From NCBI GenBank assembly GCA_964443245.1, contig CAYUEG010000003.1, positions 1 to 64,000 on the forward strand: a DNA stretch of 64,000 nt. The letters are read 5' to 3'. Positions 52,483-62,700 of this stretch are shown one piece after another. The notes under the pieces were generated by a model, which had not been told where the DNA came from, ran no database searches, and saw only the letters and a list, made by a program, of their open reading frames with translations. Source of the stretch: CANJDH01 sp964443245. GTDB taxonomy: Bacteria > Pseudomonadota > Gammaproteobacteria > Burkholderiales > JAEUOS01. The stretch's first letter is position 1. Each line of letters opens with the position of its first letter. A program made the translations under genes and the position numbers.

Positions 52483-53228
52483 TCACCGATCCCTATTTTT
52501 ACGTGCTCGCCGTCGTCGGGGTGCTTCTGACGGGCATCTCCAAGGGCGGCTTTGCCGGCGCATTTGGCGGCATGGCAGTGGCCTTGATGTGCCTGCGCAT
52601 CCCGCCGCAGCAGGCGGCGGCGATCATGCTGCCGGTATTGCTGGCGATGGATGCGTTCGGCCTGTTCGCGTTTTTTCGCAACATCGACCGCAAGGTCCTG
52701 ATGACCATGCTTCCGGGCGGGATTGCCGGCACGGTGCTGGGTACCGTGACGTTCGGGGCGCTCGATGTGCACATGGTACGGATTCTGGTGGGCGTCATCG
52801 CCGTGTCGTTCCCTCTTATGGTGTGGCTCCGGGTGGGCGCACGGGCGATGGCCACGCGCCCCAGCCACCTGAAAGGGTTCTTCTCGGGCACCGGTGCCGG
52901 CTACGCCAGCTTTGTTGCCCATACCGGCGCCCCCCCCGCGCTGATTTACCTCATGCCGCTGCAACTGGACAAGCAGCGCCTCGTAGCGACCAACGCAGTG
53001 TTTTTCGCGTTCATCAACTTCATCAAGATTCCGCCGTATTTCGCACTGGGCCAATTCTCCTTTGCCAATCTGTCGACCGCGCTGGCCTTGTGCCTGCTGG
53101 CGCCAATCGGAGTCAAGCTGGGAATGTGGCTCAATGGGAAGGTTTCCGCTGAAATGATTTACCGGGTCGGCCGGATCGGCTTGTTCTGCACCGGCTGCAA
53201 GCTGATTTATGACGGATTGACGACATGA
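52479..53228 (+). CDS. TauE/SafE-family sulfite/anion exporter
   Basis: A 249-residue inner-membrane protein with about eight hydrophobic segments. Family signatures are GVLLTGISKGGFAGAFGG at the start and AHTGAPPALIYLMPLQLDKQ in the second repeat. Members export sulfite, sulfoacetate or other anions. It is coupled to the GNAT gene upstream (GTGA) and the MFS gene downstream (ATGA). Confidence 0.88.
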   Translation: MITDPYFYVLAVVGVLLTGISKGGFAGAFGGMAVALMCLRIPPQQAAAIMLPVLLAMDAFGLFAFFRNIDRKVLMTMLPGGIAGTVLGTVTFGALDVHMVRILVGVIAVSFPLMVWLRVGARAMATRPSHLKGFFSGTGAGYASFVAHTGAPPALIYLMPLQLDKQRLVATNAVFFAFINFIKIPPYFALGQFSFANLSTALALCLLAPIGVKLGMWLNGKVSAEMIYRVGRIGLFCTGCKLIYDGLTT

Positions 53229-54433
53229 GCGCGATCGCACTTTCGCCGCGCAGGGCGGATACCCGGGTAATCGGGCTGGTCGGCGTCGCCCACGGGCTCT
53301 CGCATTTCTACCAGCTCGCGGTGCCTGTCCTGTTCCTCATGATCAAGGATGAATGGCAGATCAGCTTTTCTGCCTTGGCGCTGACCGCCACCGTGTTTTA
53401 CGTGACGTCCGGTTTTGCGCAGACAGCAGCCGGATTCGCTGTCGACCGGTTTGGCGCCCGCCGCGTGCTCGAGTTCGGACTGGGCCTCCTCGCCGGCGCC
53501 ATGGTTCTGACGGGTCTTTCGCCCAACTATGCCTTTCTGTTGTGTTGCTCGGCACTGGCTGGCCTCGGCAATTCGGTCTTCCACCCGGCCGACTTCGGCA
53601 TCCTGAATGCGGCGGTCGATCCGAAGCGCCTTGGCCCGGCGTACAGCGTCCACAGCATTGCCGGCAACATCGGGTGGGCACTGGCACCGGTGACCACGCT
53701 TGGCCTGGCCGGCCTGTTCGGCTGGCGCGGGGCGCTGATTCTGACCGGGCTGGCCGGATTCGCCGTCCTGGCTTTGTTGGTGGCCAATCGTCCTTTGCTC
53801 TCGCGCGGAGCGGAAGCGGAGCGGGCAGCGGTGCGTGCGGCGGGGGGAGGTTTTGCCGCAATGACCTCGCCCGCCGTTCTGGCCTGCTTTGGATTTTTCA
53901 TCCTCCTGGCAGCGGGCATCATCGGCATCCAGAATTTCGGCATCTCGACCCTCAGTACCACTTTCGGACTGTCTGCCGGCTGGGCGAGCGCCTTGCTGAC
54001 GGCCTATCTGCTGGGCGGGGCAGTGGGTATCCTGGCAGGCGGCTGGTTGGCCACCCACGTGAGCAACCATGCACTGGTGGCCGCTCTCGGCATGGCAGCG
54101 GCGGCGGGTGCGATCGGCGTGATCGGCTTTGGCGTTCTGCCAGGCTGGGGCATTGCCATCGCCCTGACCTTGGGGGGCGTGTTTTCCGGTCTGACCAATC
54201 CTTCGCGCGACCTCCTGATTCGCGCCGTCTGCGCGCGCGGCCACACCGGCAAAGTGTATGGTTTTGTCTATTCCGGCCTGGATGCCGGCTCGGCCATGGC
54301 GCCCTTGCTGTTTGGCTGGTTGCTCGATGCGCAACTCGGCAGCTGGGTGATGTACAGCATTGCCGGTTTGTGGGTGAGCACGCTTTGGTCGGTCTATGCC
54401 GTCCGTCATGCCGCGGCCGTGCCCGTGCGCTGA
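53225..54433 (+). CDS. MFS transporter
   Basis: 402 residues, 12 predicted membrane helices. The cytoplasmic loop 2-3 motif appears as GFAVDRFGARRVLEFG. No drug-specific or sugar-specific signature is evident. Its ATG overlaps the stop of the TauE gene, so GNAT-TauE-MFS is a three-gene operon. Substrate unknown. Confidence 0.88.
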   Translation: MSAIALSPRRADTRVIGLVGVAHGLSHFYQLAVPVLFLMIKDEWQISFSALALTATVFYVTSGFAQTAAGFAVDRFGARRVLEFGLGLLAGAMVLTGLSPNYAFLLCCSALAGLGNSVFHPADFGILNAAVDPKRLGPAYSVHSIAGNIGWALAPVTTLGLAGLFGWRGALILTGLAGFAVLALLVANRPLLSRGAEAERAAVRAAGGGFAAMTSPAVLACFGFFILLAAGIIGIQNFGISTLSTTFGLSAGWASALLTAYLLGGAVGILAGGWLATHVSNHALVAALGMAAAAGAIGVIGFGVLPGWGIAIALTLGGVFSGLTNPSRDLLIRAVCARGHTGKVYGFVYSGLDAGSAMAPLLFGWLLDAQLGSWVMYSIAGLWVSTLWSVYAVRHAAAVPVR

Positions 54434-54526
54434 TCAAGCGCGCCGTGCGCCGCCTCAGGGAGCGGCGCGTCTCGAGGACGCCGCTTTCGGTGTATGCTTG
54501 TCATAGAATAAATTAGATAAGCTCTC

Positions 54527-55453
54527 ATGAAAGTCACATTTCACCAATTGGAAGTGTTTGAGTGCGTGGCGCGCCGCCTGAGCTTTACCCGGGCCGCCGA
54601 AGAACTGGGCCTGGCGCAACCGACGGTATCGGCACAGGTGCGTCAACTGACCGATGCGGTCGGCTTGCCCCTGTTCGAGCAATTCGGCAAGAGCGTGCAG
54701 CTGACCGCCGCGGGGCGTGAACTGCTGGCCACGACGCGCGAACTCCTCGCGACCTGGTCCCGCTTTGAAATGACGGTGGCAGACCTCACCGGCATCAAGC
54801 GGGGAGAGCTCAAGGTGGCATGCGCCACCACGGCCAAGTATTTCACGCCAGATCTGCTGGGTCCGTTTTGCGCAGCGCACCCGGAGGTGGAAATCGAGCT
54901 CGCCATCGCCAATCATGATGCCCTGGTGGAACGGCTCAAGCGCCACGATGATGACCTGACCATCATGACATTGCCACCAGATGATCTGGATCTGGAGCGC
55001 ATTCCGTTCCGCGACAACCCTTTGGTCTGCGTCGCCTCCATTACGCATGAACTGGCGCAAAAGAAGGGGCTGACACTCGCGGATTTGCGCAACGAACGGT
55101 TCATCCTGCGTGAGGCGGGGTCCGGAACGCGCTACCGGTTCGAGCAGTTCTTTGCCGCCCGCGGCTTCAAGCCTGAAGTGCGGATGGAGCTTGGCAGTAA
55201 CGAAGCCATCAAGCATGTGGTGGCAGCGGGATTGGGGATCTCGGTGCTGTCACGCGAAGCCCTGGATGTGTCGCCGGAGCTGGACCGGCTGGCGATACTG
55301 GATGTGGAAGGTTTTCCCCTTCAGGACGAGTGGTTTGCTGTCGTGGTAAGGGGGCGCCGGCTCTCTCCCGTGGCCGCCGCGTTCCTGGCGCATGTGCGCG
55401 CCACGACGGCGCGCACTCCATCGAGCGGCAAGCCTAATAATAGAAAAAAATAG
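54527..55453 (+). CDS. LysR-type transcriptional regulator (CbbR/CysB-like)
   Basis: 308 residues. The HTH region is FHQLEVFECVARRLSFTRAAEELGLAQPTVSAQVRQL, close to CbbR-type regulators, and the effector domain contains ILREAGSGTRYRFEQFFAARG and GLGISVLSREALD. CbbR-like proteins control CO2 fixation or carbon concentration genes; an SbtA-type transporter lies 8 kb downstream, which is suggestive but not proof. The AT-rich leader (TAGAATAAATTAGATAA just before the ATG) may hold an autoregulatory LysR site. The C-terminus ends in an A-rich tail (NNRKK). Confidence 0.9.
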   Translation: MKVTFHQLEVFECVARRLSFTRAAEELGLAQPTVSAQVRQLTDAVGLPLFEQFGKSVQLTAAGRELLATTRELLATWSRFEMTVADLTGIKRGELKVACATTAKYFTPDLLGPFCAAHPEVEIELAIANHDALVERLKRHDDDLTIMTLPPDDLDLERIPFRDNPLVCVASITHELAQKKGLTLADLRNERFILREAGSGTRYRFEQFFAARGFKPEVRMELGSNEAIKHVVAAGLGISVLSREALDVSPELDRLAILDVEGFPLQDEWFAVVVRGRRLSPVAAAFLAHVRATTARTPSSGKPNNRKK

Positions 55454-55482
55454 ATATTTTGTTGTTTATCCATAAAAAACAG

Positions 55483-55511
55483 TTGACATTGCAGAAATGA
55501 TTTAGTAAATT
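55483..55511 (+). promoter_or_regulatory. Sigma70 promoter of the riboswitch/terC transcript
   Basis: A consensus -35 TTGACA (55483-55488), 17-nt spacer, and -10 TAAATT (55506-55511). The predicted start is near 55518, leaving a leader of about 268 nt before terC. Confidence 0.8.
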
Positions 55512-55564
55512 GCAAACTCAGCTTCACGTTTTGCGGTGCATCAGGGCGACTTGATCAGGCAAAA

Positions 55565-55694
55565 CGTCAAGGGGAGTAGCTTCAAAGAAGGGGCGCCAGC
55601 CACCTTCCGGCAGAGAATCCGTCAATACGCCTTCGGTTTGCTGAAGGCCGGATTTCTGGCAGCAAAATGTCGCTGCGAGCAAGACCTTGGTGAC
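55565..55694 (+). promoter_or_regulatory. yybP-ykoY (Mn2+) riboswitch
   Basis: The leader has the hallmark conserved segments in order: AAGGGGAGTAGC (55569-55580) on the 5' side, GTCAATACG (55621-55629), and GCAAGACCTTGG (55679-55690) on the 3' side. GTCAAGG and CCTTGGTGAC form the closing P1 helix. The yybP-ykoY class senses Mn2+ and commonly controls TerC-family and MntP genes, which matches the gene downstream. The hairpin ACCGG/CCGGT (55693-55707) shares bases with the 3' arm of P1 and so could be the alternative structure. A second hairpin CGTTCG/CGAACG (55740-55763), followed by a T-rich stretch, lies just before the ribosome site. Confidence 0.85.
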
Positions 55695-55785
55695 CGGCAA
55701 GACCGGTACGGGGGTCGCGCTCACCTCGCACTGGATTGCCGTTCGCGAATTTCTTGTCGAACGCGAGCGATTTTGTGAGGGGATT

Positions 55786-57048
55786 ATGGACATTTTTTCG
55801 ATGCAGTTTCTGTCCGCGCTGGGCGCGATCATTCTGATCGACCTGGTGCTGGCCGGCGATAACGCCATTGTGATCGCGCTTGCTGCCCGCAAGCTTCCGC
55901 CTGTCTTGCAGCGCCGTGCCATTCTCTGGGGTACGGCGGGGGCCATCATCGTCCGTTCCTTGATGACGGTCGTGGTGGTCTGGCTGCTCAAGATTCCTGG
56001 CCTGCTGCTCCTGGGAGGGGCGCTGCTGGTCTGGATTGCCGCCAAGCTCTTGGTGCCACAGTCAGATCACGGTGAAGGCGAGCACGGTGCCGCCGACAGC
56101 TTCTGGGGCGCGATGAAAACCATCGTGGTTGCCGATGCCGTGATGGGCCTGGACAACGTGCTGGCTGTCGCCGGCGCCGCGCATGGCAGCTTCCTTCTGG
56201 TGGTTCTCGGCCTGTTGATCAGCATCCCGATTGTGGTGTGGGGCTCAACGCTGATCCTGAAATGGGTCGAACGTTTCCCGGTCATCATGTACATCGGTGC
56301 GGCCGTCCTTGCCTGGACCGCTGTCAAGATGATGCTGGCCGAACCGCTGATCAAGGACTACATCGAGCCGTTCAAGAGCTGGTCTCCGCTGGCGTATGTG
56401 ATCGTGATTGGCGGGGTGATTGCGGTCGGCATGTACATGAATCGCAAGAAGAAGGCAGAGTCTGACCCGGCATCCACGCCGGCCATTTCATCCACCGAGG
56501 AGGGTTCGACCATGAACGCAGTTGCTACTGAAGTTGTCAGCAGTCACGTGTCACCGGTACTGATCCCGGTCAATGATTCGGCCGCATCGCGTGAAGCCGT
56601 GCGTCAGTTCATCGAAAAGAGTGGCGCGGACCGCCCGGCCGTGCTGCTGTTGCATGCCGTGCCGTCCATGCACCGTCACATCAATCGCTGGGTACCTGCC
56701 GACGGCAAGAAGGCCTTCCTGAAGGAGCGCACCAAGTCTGCCATGGACGCGCTGACCAAAATGCTGCAGAACGCAGGTTTTGCCACCGACGTGAAGGTCG
56801 TCGCTACCCGCGATACCGCCAAGGCGATTTTGGCCGTCGCTGCCGAGACCAAGGCCTCGCGCATCGTGCTCGGTGCCAGCCGCAAGAGCAGCCTGGTCAG
56901 CTTCCTCACGCATTCGGTTACCGCGCGGGTTCTTGAACGCTCCAAGGTGCCGGTGGAACTGACCATGGTTGGCGACGCCTCGTTGCTGGCGCGCTACGGT
57001 CTTCCTGCCGGTTTGGGCCTGGCGATTGCCGCGCTCGCCATTGATTGA
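55786..57048 (+). CDS. TerC-family membrane protein fused to a UspA domain
   Basis: 420 residues. Residues 1-225 are a TerC/YjbE-type integral membrane domain with the conserved acidic motifs IDLVLAGDNAIVIALAAR and VADAVMGLDNVLAVAGAA; this family is linked to Mn2+ export. After a polar linker (about 226-255), residues 260-395 form a universal stress protein domain (VSPVLIPVNDSAASREAV, SRIVLGASRKSSLVSFLTHS with the ATP-loop pattern) and a short hydrophobic tail (PAGLGLAIAALAID). The ATG at 55786 has a GAGGGG site. TerC alone is about 230-320 residues, so this is a fusion. It is controlled by the upstream Mn2+ riboswitch. Confidence 0.88.
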   Translation: MDIFSMQFLSALGAIILIDLVLAGDNAIVIALAARKLPPVLQRRAILWGTAGAIIVRSLMTVVVVWLLKIPGLLLLGGALLVWIAAKLLVPQSDHGEGEHGAADSFWGAMKTIVVADAVMGLDNVLAVAGAAHGSFLLVVLGLLISIPIVVWGSTLILKWVERFPVIMYIGAAVLAWTAVKMMLAEPLIKDYIEPFKSWSPLAYVIVIGGVIAVGMYMNRKKKAESDPASTPAISSTEEGSTMNAVATEVVSSHVSPVLIPVNDSAASREAVRQFIEKSGADRPAVLLLHAVPSMHRHINRWVPADGKKAFLKERTKSAMDALTKMLQNAGFATDVKVVATRDTAKAILAVAAETKASRIVLGASRKSSLVSFLTHSVTARVLERSKVPVELTMVGDASLLARYGLPAGLGLAIAALAID

Positions 57049-57082
57049 ATGGGTAGCACCGCAGTGTAGTTCTGTTGTATCC

Positions 57083-57104
57083 GGGGCGGGTTGCGGCCCG
57101 CCCC
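57083..57104 (+). terminator. GC-rich hairpin between terC-usp and the efflux operon
   Basis: GGGGCGGG (57083-57090) and CCCGCCCC (57097-57104) pair perfectly with a 6-base loop. No T-run follows, so it may be a weak or Rho-linked terminator or an RNA-stability element. Confidence 0.55.
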
Positions 57105-57106
57105 AA

Positions 57107-57126
57107 CTGCAGAAGTTCTTCTGCAG
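57107..57126 (+). repeat. Second hairpin, 9-bp inverted repeat
   Basis: CTGCAGAAG-TT-CTTCTGCAG starts 2 bases after the previous hairpin. Tandem hairpins in an operon spacer suggest processing or attenuation between terC-usp and the efflux genes. Confidence 0.6.
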
Positions 57127-57213
57127 GGAGTCGTTTCAAGCGTGATGCGTGTATGCGTTGCCACAAGCAGCGTAGGGAACGCGTGCGCCAAATTTCAACC
57201 GAACAGGGAAATC

Positions 57214-58503
57214 ATGTGGTCTCGCTCTGAATGTCGCTTTGCTTTGCACCTGGTTTGTTCCATGGCCTTGTCCGGGACAGCCGCCTTGACATGGGCACAG
57301 CCAGCCCAGAATACCGTGGCCAGCGGCGGGGTAACTGTCTATTCGCTGGACGAACTCATCACGATTGCGCGGCGGGATAGCCACGTACTGCATTCTGCCC
57401 GCGCCCAAGCGCTCGCTGCGCGCGCCGGCATCGTCAGCTCACGGGCCCTTCCCAACCCTGAAATTGAGGTCACGCGCGGCCCGGTCAATGCCGTGCAGGC
57501 CGGCGCCCCCTCCGGAACGGGGCAGGCCCTTCTGGTAAGCCAGCGTATTGAGAACCCCGCGTTGCGCAGCGCGCGGGAGCGGGCCGCCACCACGGGTGCA
57601 CAGGGTGCCGAAATCCAGATCGCGACGGTGGAGAATGCGGTTGTCGGCCAGATCAAGGTTAGCTTCTTTAATCTGTTGAGGCGCGAGGAGGAGCTGGCAG
57701 CGACTCAGGAAGACCTCCTGCTTACCGAGCAGATTCGTGAACGGATTCGGGTGCGCACGCGTTCGGGTGAAGGCGCACGTTTCGACCTGTTGCGCGCGGA
57801 CAGCGAAGTCACCATTGCCACCAAGGAAAGGGAACGCGCCCAATCGCGCGTGGCCCAGGCACGCGCGCAGCTGCGTCAGGCGGTCGGCGCGACGCTACCG
57901 GACACATTCAGCGTGCGGGGCGATTTTTACCGGGCCATTCCGGCTGCCGAGTATGCCTCCCTGCGGGACGCACTGTTCAGCGGCAATCCCGAAATCAAGC
58001 GCAGTCTCACCGACATTACCCGCGCGGAACATCAACTGGAGGTGGAACGTCAGCAGGTATTGCCGGCTGTCAGCCTGCGGTTGATGCAGGAAAACATGCC
58101 GGATACACGATCGGTACGCGCCGGTATCGCCATTTCGGTGCCGCTGTTCGACCGCAGGGCCGGTCCGATCGATGAGGCGCGGGCACAGCTGATTCGCACG
58201 CGCAGCGATGCCGATGCGCGCCGCTTCGATCTGGCCCAGGGGTTCGATGCGGCCTGGCAGCAGTTCCAGGGGGCGCTCAAGACAGTGCAGGCGCTGGAAG
58301 GGGGCATCATTCAGCAGGCCCGCACCATCGTGGATATTGCCGAGGCTGCCTACCGATTCGGCGAACGGGGAATACTTGAATATCTCGATGCCAGACGGCA
58401 GTTCCGCATTGTGCGCGGTGAACTCATCGAAGCACGGTTTGAACTGTTTGCCGCCAAGGCAGAACTGGAGCGCCTGGCCGCTCGCGACATAAAAGGCGAA
58501 TGA
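57214..58503 (+). CDS. czcC: Outer-membrane efflux protein, TolC/CzcC family
   Basis: 429 residues with a signal peptide (ALHLVCSMALSGTAALTWAQP) and two OEP repeats of long helices and beta strands. Typical patterns are GIVSSRALPNPEIEVTRGP, LLVSQRIENPALR and IAISVPLFDRRAGPIDEARAQL. The ATG at 57214 with AGGGAA upstream places the signal peptide at the N-terminus; the longer reading adds unrelated residues. It is the outer channel of the metal efflux system encoded with the adaptor and pump that follow. Symbol by family; the ion is not proven. Confidence 0.87.
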   Translation: MWSRSECRFALHLVCSMALSGTAALTWAQPAQNTVASGGVTVYSLDELITIARRDSHVLHSARAQALAARAGIVSSRALPNPEIEVTRGPVNAVQAGAPSGTGQALLVSQRIENPALRSARERAATTGAQGAEIQIATVENAVVGQIKVSFFNLLRREEELAATQEDLLLTEQIRERIRVRTRSGEGARFDLLRADSEVTIATKERERAQSRVAQARAQLRQAVGATLPDTFSVRGDFYRAIPAAEYASLRDALFSGNPEIKRSLTDITRAEHQLEVERQQVLPAVSLRLMQENMPDTRSVRAGIAISVPLFDRRAGPIDEARAQLIRTRSDADARRFDLAQGFDAAWQQFQGALKTVQALEGGIIQQARTIVDIAEAAYRFGERGILEYLDARRQFRIVRGELIEARFELFAAKAELERLAARDIKGE

Positions 58504-58506
58504 ATC

Positions 58507-59706
58507 ATGTTTGAAAGGACATTACTGGCTATCGGTATCGCGCTGCTCGCGGTATCGCTCGAAGGCTGTGGCGAGAAGGCGGCTTCTCCTGCCAAGGCCG
58601 CAAAGACCGCTGAAAAGGGGGCGGGGCCCGCAGCTACCGCTCCAACCGCAACCGATCCGCTCACGACGCGCCTTACGCCGGAACTGGGTGCCTTGGTCAA
58701 GCTCGGTACGATCGCTACCAGCGAGGTAACCGAAACCATCCGGATCGCGGGCCGCCTGGAGGTAAACGGCTACAAGACTGCGCGCATCGGTGCGCCGGTG
58801 ACGGGGCGCATTTCGGACATCAAGGCTATCGTCGGGCAGGAAGTCAAGGCGGGTGAAACGCTGGCAGACATCAACAGCCAGGAGCTCACTCTGGCGCAGC
58901 TGGGCTTTCTGAAGGCGCATTCGGCACTGCAGTTGAGCACGCGCGCGGTCGAGCGCGCCGAATTGCTGTTGTCCGCCGATGTGATCGGCTCGGCCGAATT
59001 GCAGCGCCGGCAGAATGAACAGACGGTCGCCCGTGCCGAGAAGCGGGCCGCAGCCGATCAGCTGCGCATCCTGGGGCTGTCGGCTGCTGCCGTCGAGCGC
59101 CTTGAGCGAAGCGGTTCCCTCATTGCATCGGCACCGATCAGCTCAACCCAGGCCGGGACCGTGATTGAGCGCAAGGTGGCACAGGGCCAGGTGGTCCAGC
59201 CAACCGATGCCCTGTTTGTTGTCTCTGATCTTCGTTCCATCTGGGCCGGGGCTGACATTCCGGAGCAGGAAGCGGCCAGCGTCAGGCGTGGACAGCGGGT
59301 GGAGATCGAGATTCCGGCCCTGGGCAATGAGAAGCGCGTCGGACGCATCGTGTTCGTGGCGGACGTTGTCAATGCGGAAACCCGCACCGTACGTGTCGGT
59401 GTCGATCTCGAGAATATCGGCAAGACGCTCAAGCCGGCCATGCTGATCACCATGCTGATCGAGGGCAAGGCAGCGCAGCGCCAATTGGTGCCTCTTTCGG
59501 CAGTGGTACGCGAGAATGACGCTGACCATCTGTTTGTCGAAACGGCACCTGGTGTGGTGCGCCTGACCAAGGTAGAGCTCGACATCGAAAAGGATGGCAA
59601 GCGTGCGCTCAAGAGCGCACTTCCTCCCAATACACGCATTGTGCTCGATGGTGGCTTTCATCTGAACAACGAACGCCAGCGCCGCAACCTCGAAAAGGCG
59701 GGCTGA
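58507..59706 (+). CDS. czcB: RND efflux periplasmic adaptor, CzcB/CusB family
   Basis: 399 residues. The N-terminus has a lipobox-like LLAVSLEGC, so it may be a lipoprotein. A lipoyl/barrel-sandwich domain (GRISDIKAIVGQEVKAGETLADI), helical hairpin (SAELQRRQNEQTVARAEKRAA), beta-barrel (VVSDLRSIWAGADIPEQEA) and membrane-proximal domain follow. No long histidine-rich N-terminal metal-binding region of classical CzcB is seen. The gene lies 3 nt after czcC and 6 nt before czcA, a tight operon. Confidence 0.9.
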   Translation: MFERTLLAIGIALLAVSLEGCGEKAASPAKAAKTAEKGAGPAATAPTATDPLTTRLTPELGALVKLGTIATSEVTETIRIAGRLEVNGYKTARIGAPVTGRISDIKAIVGQEVKAGETLADINSQELTLAQLGFLKAHSALQLSTRAVERAELLLSADVIGSAELQRRQNEQTVARAEKRAAADQLRILGLSAAAVERLERSGSLIASAPISSTQAGTVIERKVAQGQVVQPTDALFVVSDLRSIWAGADIPEQEAASVRRGQRVEIEIPALGNEKRVGRIVFVADVVNAETRTVRVGVDLENIGKTLKPAMLITMLIEGKAAQRQLVPLSAVVRENDADHLFVETAPGVVRLTKVELDIEKDGKRALKSALPPNTRIVLDGGFHLNNERQRRNLEKAG

Positions 59707-59712
59707 CGCGTC

Positions 59713-62700
59713 ATGATTGAAGGCTTGATCCGCTTTTCCCTTTCGCAGCGGGTGCTGGTGGCCGTGCTCGCGGTTGCCATCCTGATTGCCGGCGCGTTCG
59801 CCACCAAGCGTCTCTCGGTGGATGCGTTTCCTGACGTTACCAATATTCAGGTTCAGGTGGCAACCGAAGCGCCAGGACGACCACCTGCCGAAGTCGAACG
59901 CTTCATCACGGTGCCGGTGGAAATTGCCATGACCGGTCTGCCGGGCCTGACCGAAATGCGTTCGCTCAATCGAAACGGCATTTCCATCGTTACGCTGGTC
60001 TTCACCGACAAGACCGACGTCTACTTTGCACGCCAACTGGTCCTTGAACGCCTGATCGAGGTTCGCGGGTCATTGCCGGAGGGGATTACCCCGGTGCTGG
60101 GGCCGGTTTCGACCGGTCTGGGGGAGGTGTATCAGTACACCATTGAACATCCCAATGATCGCGGCCCCGATGGCAAGTTGCGGCAGCTCTCGGTAGCGGA
60201 GCTGACCGAGCGGCGCACGGTGCAGGACTGGGTCGTGAGGCCACTCCTGCGCAGCATTTCCGGTGTGGCCGAGATCAATACCCAGGGCGGTTTTGCCAAG
60301 CAGTACCAGGTGCTTGTCAACCCGGATCGCTTGCGCTATTTCGGCCTTTCCGTCAAGGACGTTTATGGCGCCATAGCGCGCAACAACGCCAACAGTTCCG
60401 GGGGCGTATTGCCGGCCCTTGCCGAGCAATATCTGATCCGCGGTACCGGACTCATTTCCTCGCTTGATGACATTCGCAACATCATGCTGCGTGAAGTGCG
60501 CGGCACACCGGTCTATGTGAAGGACGTCGCCGAGGTGGTGTTTGGTACCGAAGTGCGTCAAGGCGCACTGATCAAGAATGGCGAGACCGAAGCCGTCGGC
60601 GGCATCATGCTGATGATTCGCGGCGGCAATGCCAGGGAGGTCGTGGGGCGCATCAAGACACGCGTTGCCGAGATCAACGACAAGGGAATGCTTCCCGGTG
60701 GCTTGAAGATCGTGCCGTTCTATGACCGTACCGATCTGGTCAATGCCGCCATGAGCACTGTGGCCAAGGTGCTCGCTGAAGGTGTGCTGCTGGTGATCGT
60801 GATTCTGTTCATCTTCCTGGGGGATGTGCGCTCCAGCCTGATTGTGGTGGCCACGCTGGTGCTGACGCCCCTGATTACCTTCATCGTGATGAACCGCATC
60901 GGGCTGTCAGCCAATCTGATGTCACTGGGAGGGCTTGCGATCGCCATCGGCCTGATGGTCGATGGCGCGGTCGTGGTTGTCGAGAATGCCTTTGCGCGCC
61001 TCGGCGATCCCGCCAATGCCGGTGAGCCGAAGACGCGCGTCATCATGAAAGCGGCGGCGGAAGTGGGCAAGCCGGTGCTGTATGGCGTCGGCATCATCAT
61101 TCTGGTGTTCCTGCCGCTGCTGTCGCTCGAAGGGATGGAAGGCAAGATGTTTGCGCCACTGGCGCTGACCATTGCGATTGCCCTTGCCGTGTCGCTGGTG
61201 CTGTCTTTCACCTTGACGCCAATGCTCTGCTCGTGGGTTTTGAAAGGGGGCGCCGAGCACGATACCTGGCTCCTGCGCAAACTGAAGAAGCCCTACCTGA
61301 AGATGCTTGACTGGTGCGTCGCCAACGGCAAGAAGGTCGTGGTGGCGGCGGTGACAGCCCTGGCGGCAAGCCTCGCGGTCGTGCCGTTCCTCGGAACAGC
61401 CTTCATTCCGACCATGCAGGAAGGCTCGGTGACCCCGGTTATTGTGCGGGTGCCCAAGATCTCACTTGAAGAATCGGTGAAGATGGAAACCGAGGCGATG
61501 AAGTCGATCATGCAGGTGCCCGGTGTCCAGATGGTGGTGTCGCGCCTTGGGCGCGGCGAATCCGCCGCCGACCCGGGCCAGCCGCACGAATCGGACCCGA
61601 TCGTCACCTTGAAGCCACGCAGCGAGTGGCCTGATGGTTTCACACAGGACAGTATCGCCAACGCGATCCGCGACAAGCTCAAGTCCTTGCCTGGCGTTGA
61701 ACTGTCCATCAGCCAGCCGATCGCCGCCCGTGTTGACGAAATGGTTTCCGGCGTGCGTTCCCAGGTGGCGATCAAGCTGTTTGGTGATGATCTGGAGGTG
61801 TTGCGCAAGCAGGGAGATGCAATTGCCCGCGTGCTGAGCGGCATTTCCGGGACGACGGATCTGCGCGTCGAACGCGTTTCCGGCCAGGAGTATCTCACCA
61901 TCAACATCGACCGCTCGGCGATCGCGCGGTATGGCATCAACGTCGAGGACGTGAACGACATGATCGAGATCGCCGTAAAGGGGCGCGATGCCACCCTCGT
62001 GTTTGAGGGAGAGCGGCGCTATCAGGCCGTCGTTCGCTTTCCGGAAGCCTATCGCAACAACATCGAATCCATCTCCAATATCCTGTTGACCTCGCCTTCG
62101 GGGGCAGTGGTGCCGTTGAAGGACCTGGCTGATATCCGTCTGGCGGACGGCCCGGCCCAGGTCAGCCGGGAGTCGGCCAAGCGGCGGCTGGTGATCGGTG
62201 CCAACGTGCAGGGTCGTGATCTGGGCGGCTACGTGACGGAGGCTCAGGGACGCATTGCCCGCGATGTCAAGCTGCCGGATGGCTACTACCTTTCCTGGGG
62301 CGGTCAGTTCGAGAACATGGAGCGGGCCATGAGCCGCCTGATGGTGATCATTCCGATCACCATTGGTGCCATCTTTTTCCTGCTGTTCATGCTGTTCAAG
62401 TCGGTGCGCTATGCCGCACTGGTGATCACCGTTTTGCCGCTGGCTGCGATCGGGGGCATTGCCGGCCTGGCGGTGTCAGGCGAGTATCTTTCCGTGCCGG
62501 CCGCCGTTGGGTTCATCAATCTGTGGGGCATCGCGGTACTCAATGGTGTGGTGCTGGTGAGTTTTATCCGGCAATTGCGCGAGCAGGGCGCCGATCAGCT
62601 GCACGCGGTCATTGAGGGGTGTACCCATCGATTTCGCCCGGTGATGATGACGGCGGCAGTCGCCATGCTGGCCCTGATTCCGATGCTCTTCTCTACCGGA

